Below, piece after piece: positions 36,659 through 45,776 of a DNA stretch of 64,000 bases. The translations under genes and the position numbers were made by a program. Source of the stretch: Bacteroidia bacterium (GTDB lineage: Bacteria > Bacteroidota > Bacteroidia > Chitinophagales > JAUHXS01); NCBI GenBank assembly GCA_030426955.1, contig JAUHXS010000003.1:248001-312000 (forward strand), read 5' to 3'. The notes under the pieces were generated by a model. The model had not been told where the DNA came from. It saw nothing but the letters and a program-made list of their open reading frames with translations, and did no database searches. Every line of letters starts with the position of its first letter. The first letter of the stretch is position 1.

Positions 36659-37891
36659 ATGATGAGCAATTCAGCACCTTATTCGATACAGAGAGTTAAT
36701 CCGATAGAGCTTTGCAAAAAATACGATAGTCCACTTTATGTTTATGATGCGGACAAAATAGCTTATCAGTATGAAAAGCTTACTAGTGCTTTTGATGTCA
36801 AAACGCTAAAGATCAAATATGCATGCAAGGCATTAACCAACTTGAGCATCTTAAAATATATCCACAAGCTAGGCGCAGACATAGATACCGTTTCTATTCA
36901 GGAGATTCAGTTGGCTATGAAATCTGGTATTGCACCTAAAAATATTTTTTATACCCCCAATGGGGTTTCATTTGATGAAATGCAACAAGCAATAGAATTG
37001 GGAGTTTTTGTAAATGTTGACAATATTTCAACACTCGAGAAGCTGGGTGAAAAGTACGGATCATCTATACCAGTTTGCTTAAGAATTAATCCACATATTT
37101 TGGCAGGTGGAAACCTGAAAATATCTACAGGTCATATCAACGCAAAGTTTGGTATATCCATTCACCAAATGAATGAGGTACTGGATATTGTCAATAAGTA
37201 TGGAATAGACGTACAGGCGCTTCAGCAACACACTGGCTCAGATTTGCTAGATGCTGATGTGTTCTTAAAAGTGGCCGAGATTCTATTTGATACGGCTAAG
37301 AAGTTCAAAAACTTAAAAGCACTTGACTTCGGCGGAGGCTTTAAAGTCCCTTATAAAGAGGGGGACATCACAACAAATCTAGATGATTTAGGACCAAAAA
37401 TCTCAAATCGATTTAACGCTTTCTGTGAGGAATATGGCAAAGAACTGGAGCTTTGGTTTGAACCAGGTAAGTTTTTAGTAAGTGAATCTGGTTATTTATT
37501 AGCAAGCGTGAATGTCGTAAAGCCAACACCTACAACAACCTTCATTCAATTGGATACTGGGCTAAATCATTTGATTCGCCCAATGTTTTATGATGCCTAT
37601 CATCACATCACTAATATTTCTAACCCAAATGCTGAAAAGAAGATATACTCTGTTGTTGGATATATTTGTGAAACGGATACATTTGCTTGGGAACGACCTG
37701 TAGAGGAAATAAGAGAAGGAGATATATTGGCTTTTCACAATGCGGGAGCCTATGCTATTATGATGGCGTCTAACTATAATTCCAGACCTAGGCCGGCGGA
37801 GGTGCTAATTTATGAAGGCAAAGACTACTTAATAAGAGAACGAGAGACGTTAGAGGATTTGATGAAAGGTCAAACTATCGTAGATTTTTGA
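36659..37891 (+). CDS. lysA: Diaminopimelate decarboxylase
   Basis: PLP enzyme for the last step of lysine synthesis, meso-DAP to lysine, 410 residues. The Schiff-base Lys is in KYACKALTN (about residue 57). LDFGGGFKVPY binds PLP phosphate, WFEPGKFLV and CETDTFA (catalytic Cys) come later in order, and NAGAYA is near the end. The usual HxHIGS reads QQHTGSD here. ATGs at 36659 and 36662 cannot be separated. Its stop overlaps the hemN start as TTGA, so the two are likely cotranscribed. Confidence 0.95.
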   Translation: MMSNSAPYSIQRVNPIELCKKYDSPLYVYDADKIAYQYEKLTSAFDVKTLKIKYACKALTNLSILKYIHKLGADIDTVSIQEIQLAMKSGIAPKNIFYTPNGVSFDEMQQAIELGVFVNVDNISTLEKLGEKYGSSIPVCLRINPHILAGGNLKISTGHINAKFGISIHQMNEVLDIVNKYGIDVQALQQHTGSDLLDADVFLKVAEILFDTAKKFKNLKALDFGGGFKVPYKEGDITTNLDDLGPKISNRFNAFCEEYGKELELWFEPGKFLVSESGYLLASVNVVKPTPTTTFIQLDTGLNHLIRPMFYDAYHHITNISNPNAEKKIYSVVGYICETDTFAWERPVEEIREGDILAFHNAGAYAIMMASNYNSRPRPAEVLIYEGKDYLIRERETLEDLMKGQTIVDF

Positions 37892-39249
37892 AAAGTTTAA
37901 TCCAAAAATATAATATTCCCGGACCGAGATATACTTCTTACCCCACTGTTCCATACTGGAATGAGGAAGGAATAACCAAGGGTGATTGGATCGAATCTGT
38001 CAAACAGTCTTTCGATGAAAGCAATTCAGAAGAGGGGATTAGCCTTTACATCCATCTCCCTTTTTGTGAAAACTTATGTACGTTTTGTGGATGTCATAAA
38101 AGAATTACCAAACAGCATTCTGTTGAGACACCTTACTTAGAAAGTGTTCTAAAAGAGTGGAATTTGTATCTAAACATTTTGGAAGATACTCCCAAGATCA
38201 AAGAAATACACTTAGGCGGCGGAACTCCGACTTTCTTTAGTCCGGAGAACTTAAAAAAACTATTGAATGAGATTCTTAACAAAGCAATATTATTTGATGA
38301 GTACGAATTGAGTTTTGAAGGACATCCTAACAACACGACTAAAGAACATTTGCAAACCTTATATGATATTGGTTTTAGAAGAAACAGCTTTGGAGTGCAG
38401 GATTATGACCCGACTGTACAAAAAGTGATCAATCGATTACAACCATTTGAAAATGTAAAAAGGGTAACGGAGTTGTCTAGAGAAATTGGCTATACCTCCG
38501 TAAGTCATGATTTGGTATTTGGATTACCAAAGCAAACACTTGATAATGTAAAGGATACGATTGAAAAAACTAGACAACTAAAACCAGATCGAATTGCATA
38601 TTATAGTTATGCTCACGTTCCATGGATTAAAGGTGTTGGACAAAGGGGTTTTGATGAATCAGACTTACCAAAGGATGAGGAGAAAAGAGAATTATATGAG
38701 GTAGGCAAACAGTTGTTCTCAGAAATCGGATACCACGAGATTGGCATGGATCATTTTGCTTTACCTCATGACTCTATGTATAAGGCAATGCAAAACAAAA
38801 CGCTTCATAGAAACTTCATGGGCTACACTTCCGGCAAAACCAAGTTAATGATAGGGCTGGGAATGAGCTCAATTAGCGATAGTTGGTATGCTTTTGCTCA
38901 AAACAATAAGTCAGTAGATGAATATCAGGATATAGTTGAACAGGGAGAAATTCCAATTTTTAGAGGGCACTTATTGACCTATAAAGATCTTATCATCAGA
39001 AAGCATATTTTGAATATCATGTGTCATATGGAAACATCATGGCAAGATCAAAATTTACAGTTTGAAGAATTAGGTGAAACATTAGATAGGTTGAGTGAAA
39101 TGCAGAATGATGGATTGGTTGAAATTACTGAAAATGGTCTAACTGTTCCTGAACATGCACGTCCTTTTGTAAGAAATGTATGTATGGCCTTTGATTTGAG
39201 ATTGATTGAAAAAAAGTCTTCAACACGTATCTTTTCGATGACGGTTTAG
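37888..39249 (+). CDS. hemN: Oxygen-independent coproporphyrinogen III dehydrogenase
   Basis: Radical-SAM enzyme that converts coproporphyrinogen III to protoporphyrinogen IX in heme synthesis, 453 residues. The 4Fe-4S cluster Cys are at 60, 64 and 67 (CENLCTFC), followed by GCHKR, then LGGGTPTF, GVQDYDP and YSYAHVPW typical of HemN. The start is TTG overlapping the lysA stop; MKSLIQKYNIPGPRYTSYPT is a standard HemN opening, which supports it. hemJ and hemH follow within 2 kb. Confidence 0.95.
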   Translation: MKSLIQKYNIPGPRYTSYPTVPYWNEEGITKGDWIESVKQSFDESNSEEGISLYIHLPFCENLCTFCGCHKRITKQHSVETPYLESVLKEWNLYLNILEDTPKIKEIHLGGGTPTFFSPENLKKLLNEILNKAILFDEYELSFEGHPNNTTKEHLQTLYDIGFRRNSFGVQDYDPTVQKVINRLQPFENVKRVTELSREIGYTSVSHDLVFGLPKQTLDNVKDTIEKTRQLKPDRIAYYSYAHVPWIKGVGQRGFDESDLPKDEEKRELYEVGKQLFSEIGYHEIGMDHFALPHDSMYKAMQNKTLHRNFMGYTSGKTKLMIGLGMSSISDSWYAFAQNNKSVDEYQDIVEQGEIPIFRGHLLTYKDLIIRKHILNIMCHMETSWQDQNLQFEELGETLDRLSEMQNDGLVEITENGLTVPEHARPFVRNVCMAFDLRLIEKKSSTRIFSMTV

Positions 39250-39272
39250 TTATAAAAAGCTAAACAATTATT

Positions 39273-39300
39273 CCCCTCCTTGAGGAGGGGGTAGGGGTGG
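39273..39300. repeat. GC-rich hairpin element between convergent genes hemN and hemJ
   Basis: Perfect 7-bp stem CCCCTCC / GGAGGGG around a TTGA loop (39273-39290), then GTAGGGGTGGTTT. In a 68-bp gap of low-GC DNA it stands out. A related sequence is at 16881-16920. It is probably a bidirectional terminator or a member of a dispersed family. Confidence 0.6.
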
Positions 39301-39316
39301 TTTCTAAAAATTAGAA

Positions 39317-39859
39317 TTAAGATAGCTTCCCACTCCTAACCTTCCTGTAAATCCGAACAGCCAACATCAAAATCACAGAAAATAAAACCAAACCAACAAC
39401 TCCCCAGATCCAATCGAACGAATTCTTCAAAACAACTAGAAAGACGATAGAAACTAAAATAATAGTGGCTACTTCATTGAATATTCTAAGCTGATTAGAG
39501 CTTAAGCTCTTCTTATCCTTCTGAATCTTCTTGAAAATTGTATGCGTATAAAATTGATAGATGTAAAGAACAAATACAAAGCTCAATTTAATGTGCATCC
39601 AGCCTTGGCTTAACCATGCCATGTTTTGGCTAAGTAACCAAGAGGCAAATATTAGCGTGAGTGCTGCAGACGGCCAAGTAATACCATACCAAAGTCTCTT
39701 TTCCATAATTTTAAACTGAGAGGTCAAGATTGACTTTTCTGGATCGGCCTTTTCTAGCGCTTCTGTATGATAAATGAAAAGCCTGATGATATAAAATAGC
39801 CCACTAAACCATGTCACGATAAGGATAATATGAAGTGCTTTGAGCGTATTATAATCCAT
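39317..39859 (-). CDS. hemJ: HemJ-type protoporphyrinogen oxidase
   Basis: Integral membrane protein of 180 residues that oxidises protoporphyrinogen IX to protoporphyrin IX in bacteria lacking HemG and HemY. Five hydrophobic segments are seen, with the conserved His residues in LKALHIILIVTWFSGLFY and the W.H.KLSFV region (residues about 85-100). Placement beside hemN and hemH strongly supports the role. It diverges from hemH across 57 bp. Confidence 0.92.
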   Translation of the reverse strand: MDYNTLKALHIILIVTWFSGLFYIIRLFIYHTEALEKADPEKSILTSQFKIMEKRLWYGITWPSAALTLIFASWLLSQNMAWLSQGWMHIKLSFVFVLYIYQFYTHTIFKKIQKDKKSLSSNQLRIFNEVATIILVSIVFLVVLKNSFDWIWGVVGLVLFSVILMLAVRIYRKVRSGKLS

Positions 39860-39898
39860 TTGGTATCGTAAAAGTACGAAGAACAGGTAAATCTTTAT

Positions 39899-39906
39899 TA
39901 GGTTTG
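39899..39906 (+). promoter_or_regulatory. Candidate -7 promoter element (TAGGTTTG) of hemH
   Basis: A TAnnTTTG match 10 bp upstream of the hemH ATG at 39916. A start site 6-7 bp downstream would make the mRNA nearly leaderless. No -33 box is visible. Confidence 0.3.
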
Positions 39907-39915
39907 TGTCTGAAA

Positions 39916-40938
39916 ATGGAAGTAGCCAAAAAGACGGGAGTTTTATTAGTTAATCTCGGGACACCAGATTCTCCAGGTACAGGGGATGTAAGGAGATATC
40001 TGAGTGAATTTTTAAATGATCCAAGAGTTATTGATATTCCTTGGCTTGCAAGAAAATTGCTCGTAAATCTAATTATTGTTCCTTTTCGAGCTCCTAAGTC
40101 TGCCAAAGTGTATAAAGAACTCTGGACAGAGCGAGGATCCCCATTACTTTATCATACTGAGGATTTAACAGAAAAACTACAACAGAAGTTTTCCCAACAA
40201 GCAAATGTATTCTTTGCCATGCGATATGGCAATCCATCATTGGAAAGGGTTCTAAGTGAAATGCAAAAAGAAAACTTTGATAAAATTATTATACTCCCAC
40301 TATACCCTCAATATACATCTTCCACGACAGGTTCTGTCATTGAAAAGGTATTTAAAATCATCAGCAAATGGTGGGTAATACCTGAGTTAGAATTTGTAGG
40401 TCAGCTTTACGATCGACCTGACTTTATTGATTGTATTGTCGAAAATGCTAAACAGTTTGACTTATCAAGTTACGATCATGTTGTTTTTAGCTATCATGGA
40501 TTGCCAGATCGGCAGGTAGATAAAGTATATACTGATCGAAGACCTTGTAATGATCATAACTGCGAAAATGAGATTACAGAAGATAATAAATTTTGCTATA
40601 AAGCAACCTGCTATGAAACCACTCGTCTTATAGTGGGAAAACTTGGTTTAAAAGAAGAACAATATACGGTAGCATTCCAGTCTAGATTAGACAAGAAATG
40701 GCTCACACCATTTTCAGATAAAGTAATTGAGGAACGAGCCCAAAAAGGCGATAAAAAGTTGCTGTTCTTCAGTCCAGCATTTGTTGCAGATTGTTTGGAA
40801 ACAACGATTGAGATTGGTGAAGAATACAGGGAGTTGTTTTTAGCAAAGGGTGGAAAAAAATTGGACTTTGTGCCAAGTTTGAATAGTAATGAAAATTGGG
40901 TAGATACTTTGTATAAGTTACTTGAGGAAAAAGTATAG
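39916..40938 (+). CDS. hemH: Ferrochelatase
   Basis: Inserts ferrous iron into protoporphyrin IX, the last step of heme b synthesis. From the ATG at 39916 the protein has 340 residues, beginning MEVAKKTGVLLVNLGTP. The active-site His is in FSYHGLP, and FQSRLDKKWL and SPAFVADCLETTIEI come later, with the terminal catalytic Glu region conserved. A TTG at 39904 would add four residues and is less likely. Confidence 0.95.
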   Translation: MEVAKKTGVLLVNLGTPDSPGTGDVRRYLSEFLNDPRVIDIPWLARKLLVNLIIVPFRAPKSAKVYKELWTERGSPLLYHTEDLTEKLQQKFSQQANVFFAMRYGNPSLERVLSEMQKENFDKIIILPLYPQYTSSTTGSVIEKVFKIISKWWVIPELEFVGQLYDRPDFIDCIVENAKQFDLSSYDHVVFSYHGLPDRQVDKVYTDRRPCNDHNCENEITEDNKFCYKATCYETTRLIVGKLGLKEEQYTVAFQSRLDKKWLTPFSDKVIEERAQKGDKKLLFFSPAFVADCLETTIEIGEEYRELFLAKGGKKLDFVPSLNSNENWVDTLYKLLEEKV

Positions 40939-41026
40939 TAAAAATTCTAAAACTTCAGGCAATAAGCAATTAGTCATTTCAAACCTATCTTATTTGATAG
41001 AGCGTTCAGAAGATTTTGAATTTGTT

Positions 41027-41965
41027 TTATGTACTTGACTTTATTAAGTACATTTTATAAACTAAAGCACCAAATGCTATACTACTTGAAAGAAGGACTA
41101 GGGTTGGAACATCTCCGATGTTATCAATATCTGTTTGAATAAAATCATTTTGATACAAATAAGTCATTAAAACTTGTAGTCCATTAAAAACGAGATGAGC
41201 AATAATAGGTACCCAAATAGAACCACTCCAGTAGAAAAAATAACCAAACAAAACGCCCAGTGCCATTCTTGGGAAAAACCCATAGAATTGTAAGTGCATG
41301 GCACTGAACAAAATGGCAGTAGCCCAAATGGCAATATGTACATTTTTAGTTATGTCTTTGAACAATTGTTGGATTACCCCTCTAAACAAAAGTTCTTCCC
41401 CAATAGCTGGGAGAATTCCAATCATCAACAAATTGACCATTAAGTCCTGTATTTGAGGCATTTCCATAAAAGCTTCTAATATCACCTCAGCAGCTTTTTC
41501 CTTTTCTATCATCCACTGTTCTAATCCTGCCAGAAAATCAGGAAGAGCAATGCTTTCATTCCATTCAACCAAAACCGTTATTGCAGGGCTTAACGCAAAT
41601 AAACTAGCTATGCCAAGCAAAATAAATATAGGCTTAGGGCTCATATCCATTTTTAAATATCGATTAGGGTTGCCTTTTCTTAACCAAGCAAATATATAGG
41701 CAGATACAATGAAAAGTCCTATCGAGCTAGAGATTTGGAAAACTTTTAGTGCATTTATATTGGAAGCCTCATTGATAGACATCATATCTACTAAGTTGAC
41801 TTCAGAAAACAAGCCCATTACTAGGATAATGGCTACGCCTGAAAAAATCAAGGCACTCATACCACAAATAGCAGTTAAGATAATTAGCTGAACAATTGGA
41901 TGCATTTCGTCGATCAAACCTGCCTTTTGGCTTGTCATAACGTGATTTTTAGTAAATTTAGGCAT
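41027..41965 (-). CDS. CPBP-family intramembrane metalloprotease
   Basis: Membrane protein of about 312 residues from the ATG at 41965 (or 303 from 41938). The ABI/CPBP motifs are present: GEELLFRGVIQQLF, ATAILFSAMHLQFYGF, and HLVFNGLQVL. Eight or so hydrophobic segments surround them. Family members are Rce1-related or are immunity-type proteases; the target is unknown. A longer reading to 42163 overlaps dusB and is rejected. A hairpin (ATGTACTT/AAGTACAT) overlaps its 3' end. Confidence 0.85.
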   Translation of the reverse strand: MPKFTKNHVMTSQKAGLIDEMHPIVQLIILTAICGMSALIFSGVAIILVMGLFSEVNLVDMMSINEASNINALKVFQISSSIGLFIVSAYIFAWLRKGNPNRYLKMDMSPKPIFILLGIASLFALSPAITVLVEWNESIALPDFLAGLEQWMIEKEKAAEVILEAFMEMPQIQDLMVNLLMIGILPAIGEELLFRGVIQQLFKDITKNVHIAIWATAILFSAMHLQFYGFFPRMALGVLFGYFFYWSGSIWVPIIAHLVFNGLQVLMTYLYQNDFIQTDIDNIGDVPTLVLLSSSIAFGALVYKMYLIKSST

Positions 41966-41978
41966 TATTGCCACAAAC

Positions 41979-42974
41979 TTGGTAAAAATTGACAACATAG
42001 AACTAGGGGAGTTTCCTTTGCTCCTTGCACCAATGGAAGACGTTAGCGATCCTCCGTTTAGGGCTTTGTGTAAGCAAAACGGTGCTGACATGATGTACAC
42101 TGAGTTTATTTCTTCAGAGGGTCTGATTAGAGATGCTGCTAAAAGTGTCAAAAAACTAGACATTTATGAAGAAGAACGACCTATTGGGATTCAAATCTTC
42201 GGTAGCAACCTAGAGAGCATGAAGCGATCTGCAGAAATTGTGGAAGCCTCAAATCCCAACTTATTAGATATCAATTATGGATGTCCCGTGAAAAAGGTGG
42301 TTTGCAAAGATGCGGGAGCAGGAATTTTAAGGGATATTCCTAGAATGGTAAGATTAACCGATACTATCGTAAAGTCTACTAAACTACCCGTTACCGTAAA
42401 AACAAGATTGGGTTGGGATGATAATTCAAAATATATCGTAGAAGTAGCTGAGCGACTCCAAGATGTCGGCATTAAGGCAATTTCTATTCATGGTCGAACT
42501 AGATCTCAAATGTACAAGGGAGAGGCAGACTGGACTTTAATAAGAGAAGTCAAAGAAAATCCAAGAATGCATATTCCGGTTTTTGGGAATGGTGATGTCA
42601 GCTCTCCTCAAAAAGCCAAGTATATGAAAGATACTTATGGGGTGGACGGCATCATGATCGGACGAGCTTCCATTGGTCATCCCTGGATATTCAATGAAAT
42701 TAAGCATTATCTAAAAACAGGTGAGGAGTTACCTCCTCCTACCATTGAGGAAAAAATTAAAACTTGTAGACAACATTTGTTGAAATCTATTGAATGGAAA
42801 GGAGAACGTTTGGGCATATTAGAGATGCGAAGACATTACGGAAACTATTTGAGAGGGTTGCATAGCATAAAATCTTATCGTCAAAAGTTGGTTACCTCTC
42901 TAGACATTGAAGAGATTGAGGGGTTCTTTGAAGAAATCATAAGCACTTATGTGTTAGAAAAAGAAGCTTTTTAG
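41979..42974 (+). CDS. dusB: tRNA-dihydrouridine synthase (DusB family)
   Basis: FMN-dependent reductase of tRNA uridines to dihydrouridine, 331 residues. The opening MVKIDNIELGEFPLLLAPME, catalytic Cys in INYGCPVKKVVCKDAGAG, ISIHGRTRSQMY, and FGNGDVSSP are standard. It starts with TTG at 41979, 13 bp from the divergent ATG at 41965; the typical N-terminal sequence supports the start. Confidence 0.94.
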   Translation: MVKIDNIELGEFPLLLAPMEDVSDPPFRALCKQNGADMMYTEFISSEGLIRDAAKSVKKLDIYEEERPIGIQIFGSNLESMKRSAEIVEASNPNLLDINYGCPVKKVVCKDAGAGILRDIPRMVRLTDTIVKSTKLPVTVKTRLGWDDNSKYIVEVAERLQDVGIKAISIHGRTRSQMYKGEADWTLIREVKENPRMHIPVFGNGDVSSPQKAKYMKDTYGVDGIMIGRASIGHPWIFNEIKHYLKTGEELPPPTIEEKIKTCRQHLLKSIEWKGERLGILEMRRHYGNYLRGLHSIKSYRQKLVTSLDIEEIEGFFEEIISTYVLEKEAF

Positions 42975-43003
42975 CAAACCATGCCAAAACTGTTAAACGT
43001 CAT

Positions 43004-43849
43004 TTAAGAAGTTTTTAAAAACTCACAACTCTTGGCAATAACCATTTTCATGTCATCTGGTAATTGATCATCAGAATACGGATGCGACGCTCCAAAAACA
43101 TGATTAGCATTTTCAATTAAAATGAGTCCTGAGTTTCGAATTGATTTATTTATATGTAAAGCGCTTTCATAGTTTACTGCCATATCATCTGTTCCATGGA
43201 TAATCAGGCTAGGGATCGTAATATTTTTTGAACTTTCCACAATATTTAGCTTGCCATTACCATGATAATCTTGATATAAGGAAAAGTTCAAAGGCATCTC
43301 TTGCTTTGTTCTACCATTCATAACATAGGTCACTCCTTTTTCTTGCCATTCTTCCACAAATTGGTCATCCCAGTTTACTCCAAAATCACTAACAGCGGCC
43401 CAGGTAATAAGCTTTTTGATGCGGGTATCTTCTGATGTTTTTACTAAAGCAATACCTCCTCCTCGGCTGTGCCCGATTAAAGAGATATCCTTTCGATTTA
43501 TTTCATCATCGGGTATCGCATCTTGCTTTTGAAATGTCCAGTTGATGACATCCTCTAAGTCTTGCAGTTCTTGTGAAAATGTATTTTGTCCAAAAGCTTC
43601 CAAGTTATCAAACTCTGCAGGGTTTTCGATAGTTGTTCCGTTAAGAGAGAAATTAAATTTTACAAAAACAAATCCTTTTTCGGCAAAGCATTTTGCTACC
43701 AAGTCCCAGGCACCCCAATCCTTAAAGCCTTTAAATCCATGAATAAATATAACAACTGGCTTTGCAATACCAGTTGCCTCGTAAAAACAATCTAATAAAA
43801 TATTACGTTTAGATTTTCTCTCTAAAATGAAGTTTTTGATGATTTCCAT
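43004..43849 (-). CDS. Alpha/beta hydrolase
   Basis: Serine hydrolase of 281 residues. It contains the oxyanion-side FIHGFKGFKDWG, the nucleophile elbow GHSRGGG, an Asp after IIHGTDD and a His in ENANHVFGASHPY. The family includes acyl peptidases and feruloyl-esterase-like enzymes. It converges with dusB over 29 bp. Substrate unknown. Confidence 0.85.
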   Translation of the reverse strand: MEIIKNFILERKSKRNILLDCFYEATGIAKPVVIFIHGFKGFKDWGAWDLVAKCFAEKGFVFVKFNFSLNGTTIENPAEFDNLEAFGQNTFSQELQDLEDVINWTFQKQDAIPDDEINRKDISLIGHSRGGGIALVKTSEDTRIKKLITWAAVSDFGVNWDDQFVEEWQEKGVTYVMNGRTKQEMPLNFSLYQDYHGNGKLNIVESSKNITIPSLIIHGTDDMAVNYESALHINKSIRNSGLILIENANHVFGASHPYSDDQLPDDMKMVIAKSCEFLKTS

Positions 43850-43903
43850 GACGCTTTAAATTACTCAATTTTTAGTACCTTTCGCATCTCAAAAGAAACG
43901 ATT

Positions 43904-44881
43904 GTGTCAAGTGTGCTGAATCAAATAAAAGCTCCTATCAAGGAAGAACTAAAACTCTTTGAGAATAAGTTTAGAGACTCTGTGAAAAGCAGGGTGCCTT
44001 TACTAGACAGAATCATGCACTACATTGTTAAGCGGAAGGGCAAGCAGATGCGTCCTATGTTTGTTTTCCTTTCTGCAAAACTGGTTCAGGAAAATTCAAC
44101 TGAAAAAACTTACCGTGCAGCTGCACTTATAGAGTTGTTGCATACTGCAACCCTTGTGCATGATGATGTAGTAGACGACTCCTATATGAGAAGAGGTTTT
44201 TTCTCAGTTAATGCACTTTGGAAGAATAAGATTGCAGTCTTGGTAGGAGATTATCTTTTATCCAAAGGACTATTGCTTTCTCTCGACAATGACGATTTTG
44301 AATTGCTTAAAATTGTATCTAATGCCGTTAGAGAGATGAGCGAAGGAGAATTACTACAAATAGAAAAGGCTAGGAGACTTGATATTAAAGAAGATATCTA
44401 CTATGACATTATTCGTCAGAAAACAGCATCCTTAATTGCCTCTGCTTGCTCTTGTGGAGTTGCCTCTGTAACAGATAATAAAGATCAGATTGAAAAAATG
44501 AAAAAATGCGGAGAACAAATCGGTATGGCTTTTCAGATAAAAGATGATTTGTTTGATTTTGGAGATGCCGATATAGGCAAACCAAGAGGTATTGACATTC
44601 AAGAAAAAAAGATGACACTGCCTTTAATTTATGCACTAAATAATGCTGAAAAAAAAGACAAAAAAAGAATCATAAACATTGTGAAAAATCACAATAAGGA
44701 TAAAAAACGCGTTACGGAGGTGGTTGATTATGTGCTTCAAAGTGGGGGCATTGAATATGCAACAAAAGTGATGCACCAATATAAAGATAGTGCGATATCT
44801 ATCTTGAATGAGTTTGAAGACTCTCCTGCAAAAGAAGGATTGAAGTCAATGATCGATTATACGATCAATCGAAAAAAGTAG
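43904..44881 (+). CDS. Polyprenyl diphosphate synthase (all-trans)
   Basis: Head-to-tail prenyltransferase, 325 residues, with the first Asp-rich motif HDDVVDDSYMRR and second FQIKDDLFDFGD. Pocket residues upstream of the first motif are small (HTATLV), which suits a long-chain product such as the octaprenyl side chain of menaquinone. The start is GTG. It is followed 2 bp later by a DMT transporter gene. Chain length cannot be read off. Confidence 0.93.
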   Translation: MSSVLNQIKAPIKEELKLFENKFRDSVKSRVPLLDRIMHYIVKRKGKQMRPMFVFLSAKLVQENSTEKTYRAAALIELLHTATLVHDDVVDDSYMRRGFFSVNALWKNKIAVLVGDYLLSKGLLLSLDNDDFELLKIVSNAVREMSEGELLQIEKARRLDIKEDIYYDIIRQKTASLIASACSCGVASVTDNKDQIEKMKKCGEQIGMAFQIKDDLFDFGDADIGKPRGIDIQEKKMTLPLIYALNNAEKKDKKRIINIVKNHNKDKKRVTEVVDYVLQSGGIEYATKVMHQYKDSAISILNEFEDSPAKEGLKSMIDYTINRKK

Positions 44882-44883
44882 TC

Positions 44884-45765
44884 GTGAAACCTTCAGGAGA
44901 TAAGAATTTATTATTTCTTCATTTTATTGTTTTCATTTGGGGATTCACGGCAATATTAGGCAAGCTCATCAGTATCCCAGCTGTTGAGCTTACTTGGTAT
45001 CGTATGCTTATTGCTGCTCTAAGTCTCTTGGGGATCTCCCTATTTAAAAGGAAAACATTTCAGATAAATGCTAAAAAGACTTGGTCTATTATACTTGTAG
45101 GCTTTATTGTAGCATTGCACTGGATTAGCTTTTTTCAAGCTATCAAAATATCCAACATTTCTATCGCGCTGGTTTGTTTTTCCAGTTGCGCATTATTTAC
45201 AGCTATTATTGAGCCCCTATTTTTTAAAAAGCAATTATCTATAGTTGAAATTATTTTAGGTCTTTTTTCAATCATAGGAATATATATCATTTTCCAATTT
45301 GAGTATCAATACTTCTGGGGAATATTATTTGCTTTGCTATCTGCTCTGCTAGCATCTGTCTTTTCTGTGTTCAATAAGAAATTTATAGATGAAGGTCAAA
45401 ATTCATTAGTCATTAGCACTATTGAGATGTTTAGTGGTGTTGCTGGGATATCTCTTTATTTATTATATAAGTCGCAAGTCGGAGCAATTAATATGAATAT
45501 CAGCTTTGCTGATCTTGTTTATCTCCTTGCATTAGGGATTATCTGCACTGCCTTTGCTTTTTGGGCATCAGTAAAAATAATGGAAACGCTTTCTGCTTAT
45601 ATCATATCTCTGACAGTAAATCTAGAGCCTATCTATGGAATCATCTTGGCCTTTATGATCTTTGGCGAAGATGAAAAGATGACCTCCGGGTTTTACTTAG
45701 GAGCCATGATTGTCATGCTGGCTGTTTTTTCTTATCCTATATTGAAAAGAAAGATCATTCCGTGA
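44884..45765 (+). CDS. EamA/DMT-family transporter
   Basis: Ten-helix inner-membrane transporter, 293 residues, with two EamA repeats (about 8-138, 148-288). Helix 1 carries FIVFIWGFTAILGKLI and the second half has NLEPIYGIILAFMIFGED. It starts with GTG 2 bp after the prenyl synthase gene, so they are probably cotranscribed. Substrate unknown. Confidence 0.85.
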   Translation: MKPSGDKNLLFLHFIVFIWGFTAILGKLISIPAVELTWYRMLIAALSLLGISLFKRKTFQINAKKTWSIILVGFIVALHWISFFQAIKISNISIALVCFSSCALFTAIIEPLFFKKQLSIVEIILGLFSIIGIYIIFQFEYQYFWGILFALLSALLASVFSVFNKKFIDEGQNSLVISTIEMFSGVAGISLYLLYKSQVGAINMNISFADLVYLLALGIICTAFAFWASVKIMETLSAYIISLTVNLEPIYGIILAFMIFGEDEKMTSGFYLGAMIVMLAVFSYPILKRKIIP

Positions 45766-45776
45766 ACTAGCACCCT

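Noticed and set aside
41029-41053. 8-bp hairpin (ATGTACTT / AAGTACAT) at the end of the CPBP gene
   Set aside because: Overlaps the coding end and lacks a strong T-run, so not called as terminator.
41966-42163. N-terminal extension of the CPBP gene
   Set aside because: It would overlap dusB by about 185 bp and lacks membrane-protein character; the ATG at 41965 or 41938 fits.
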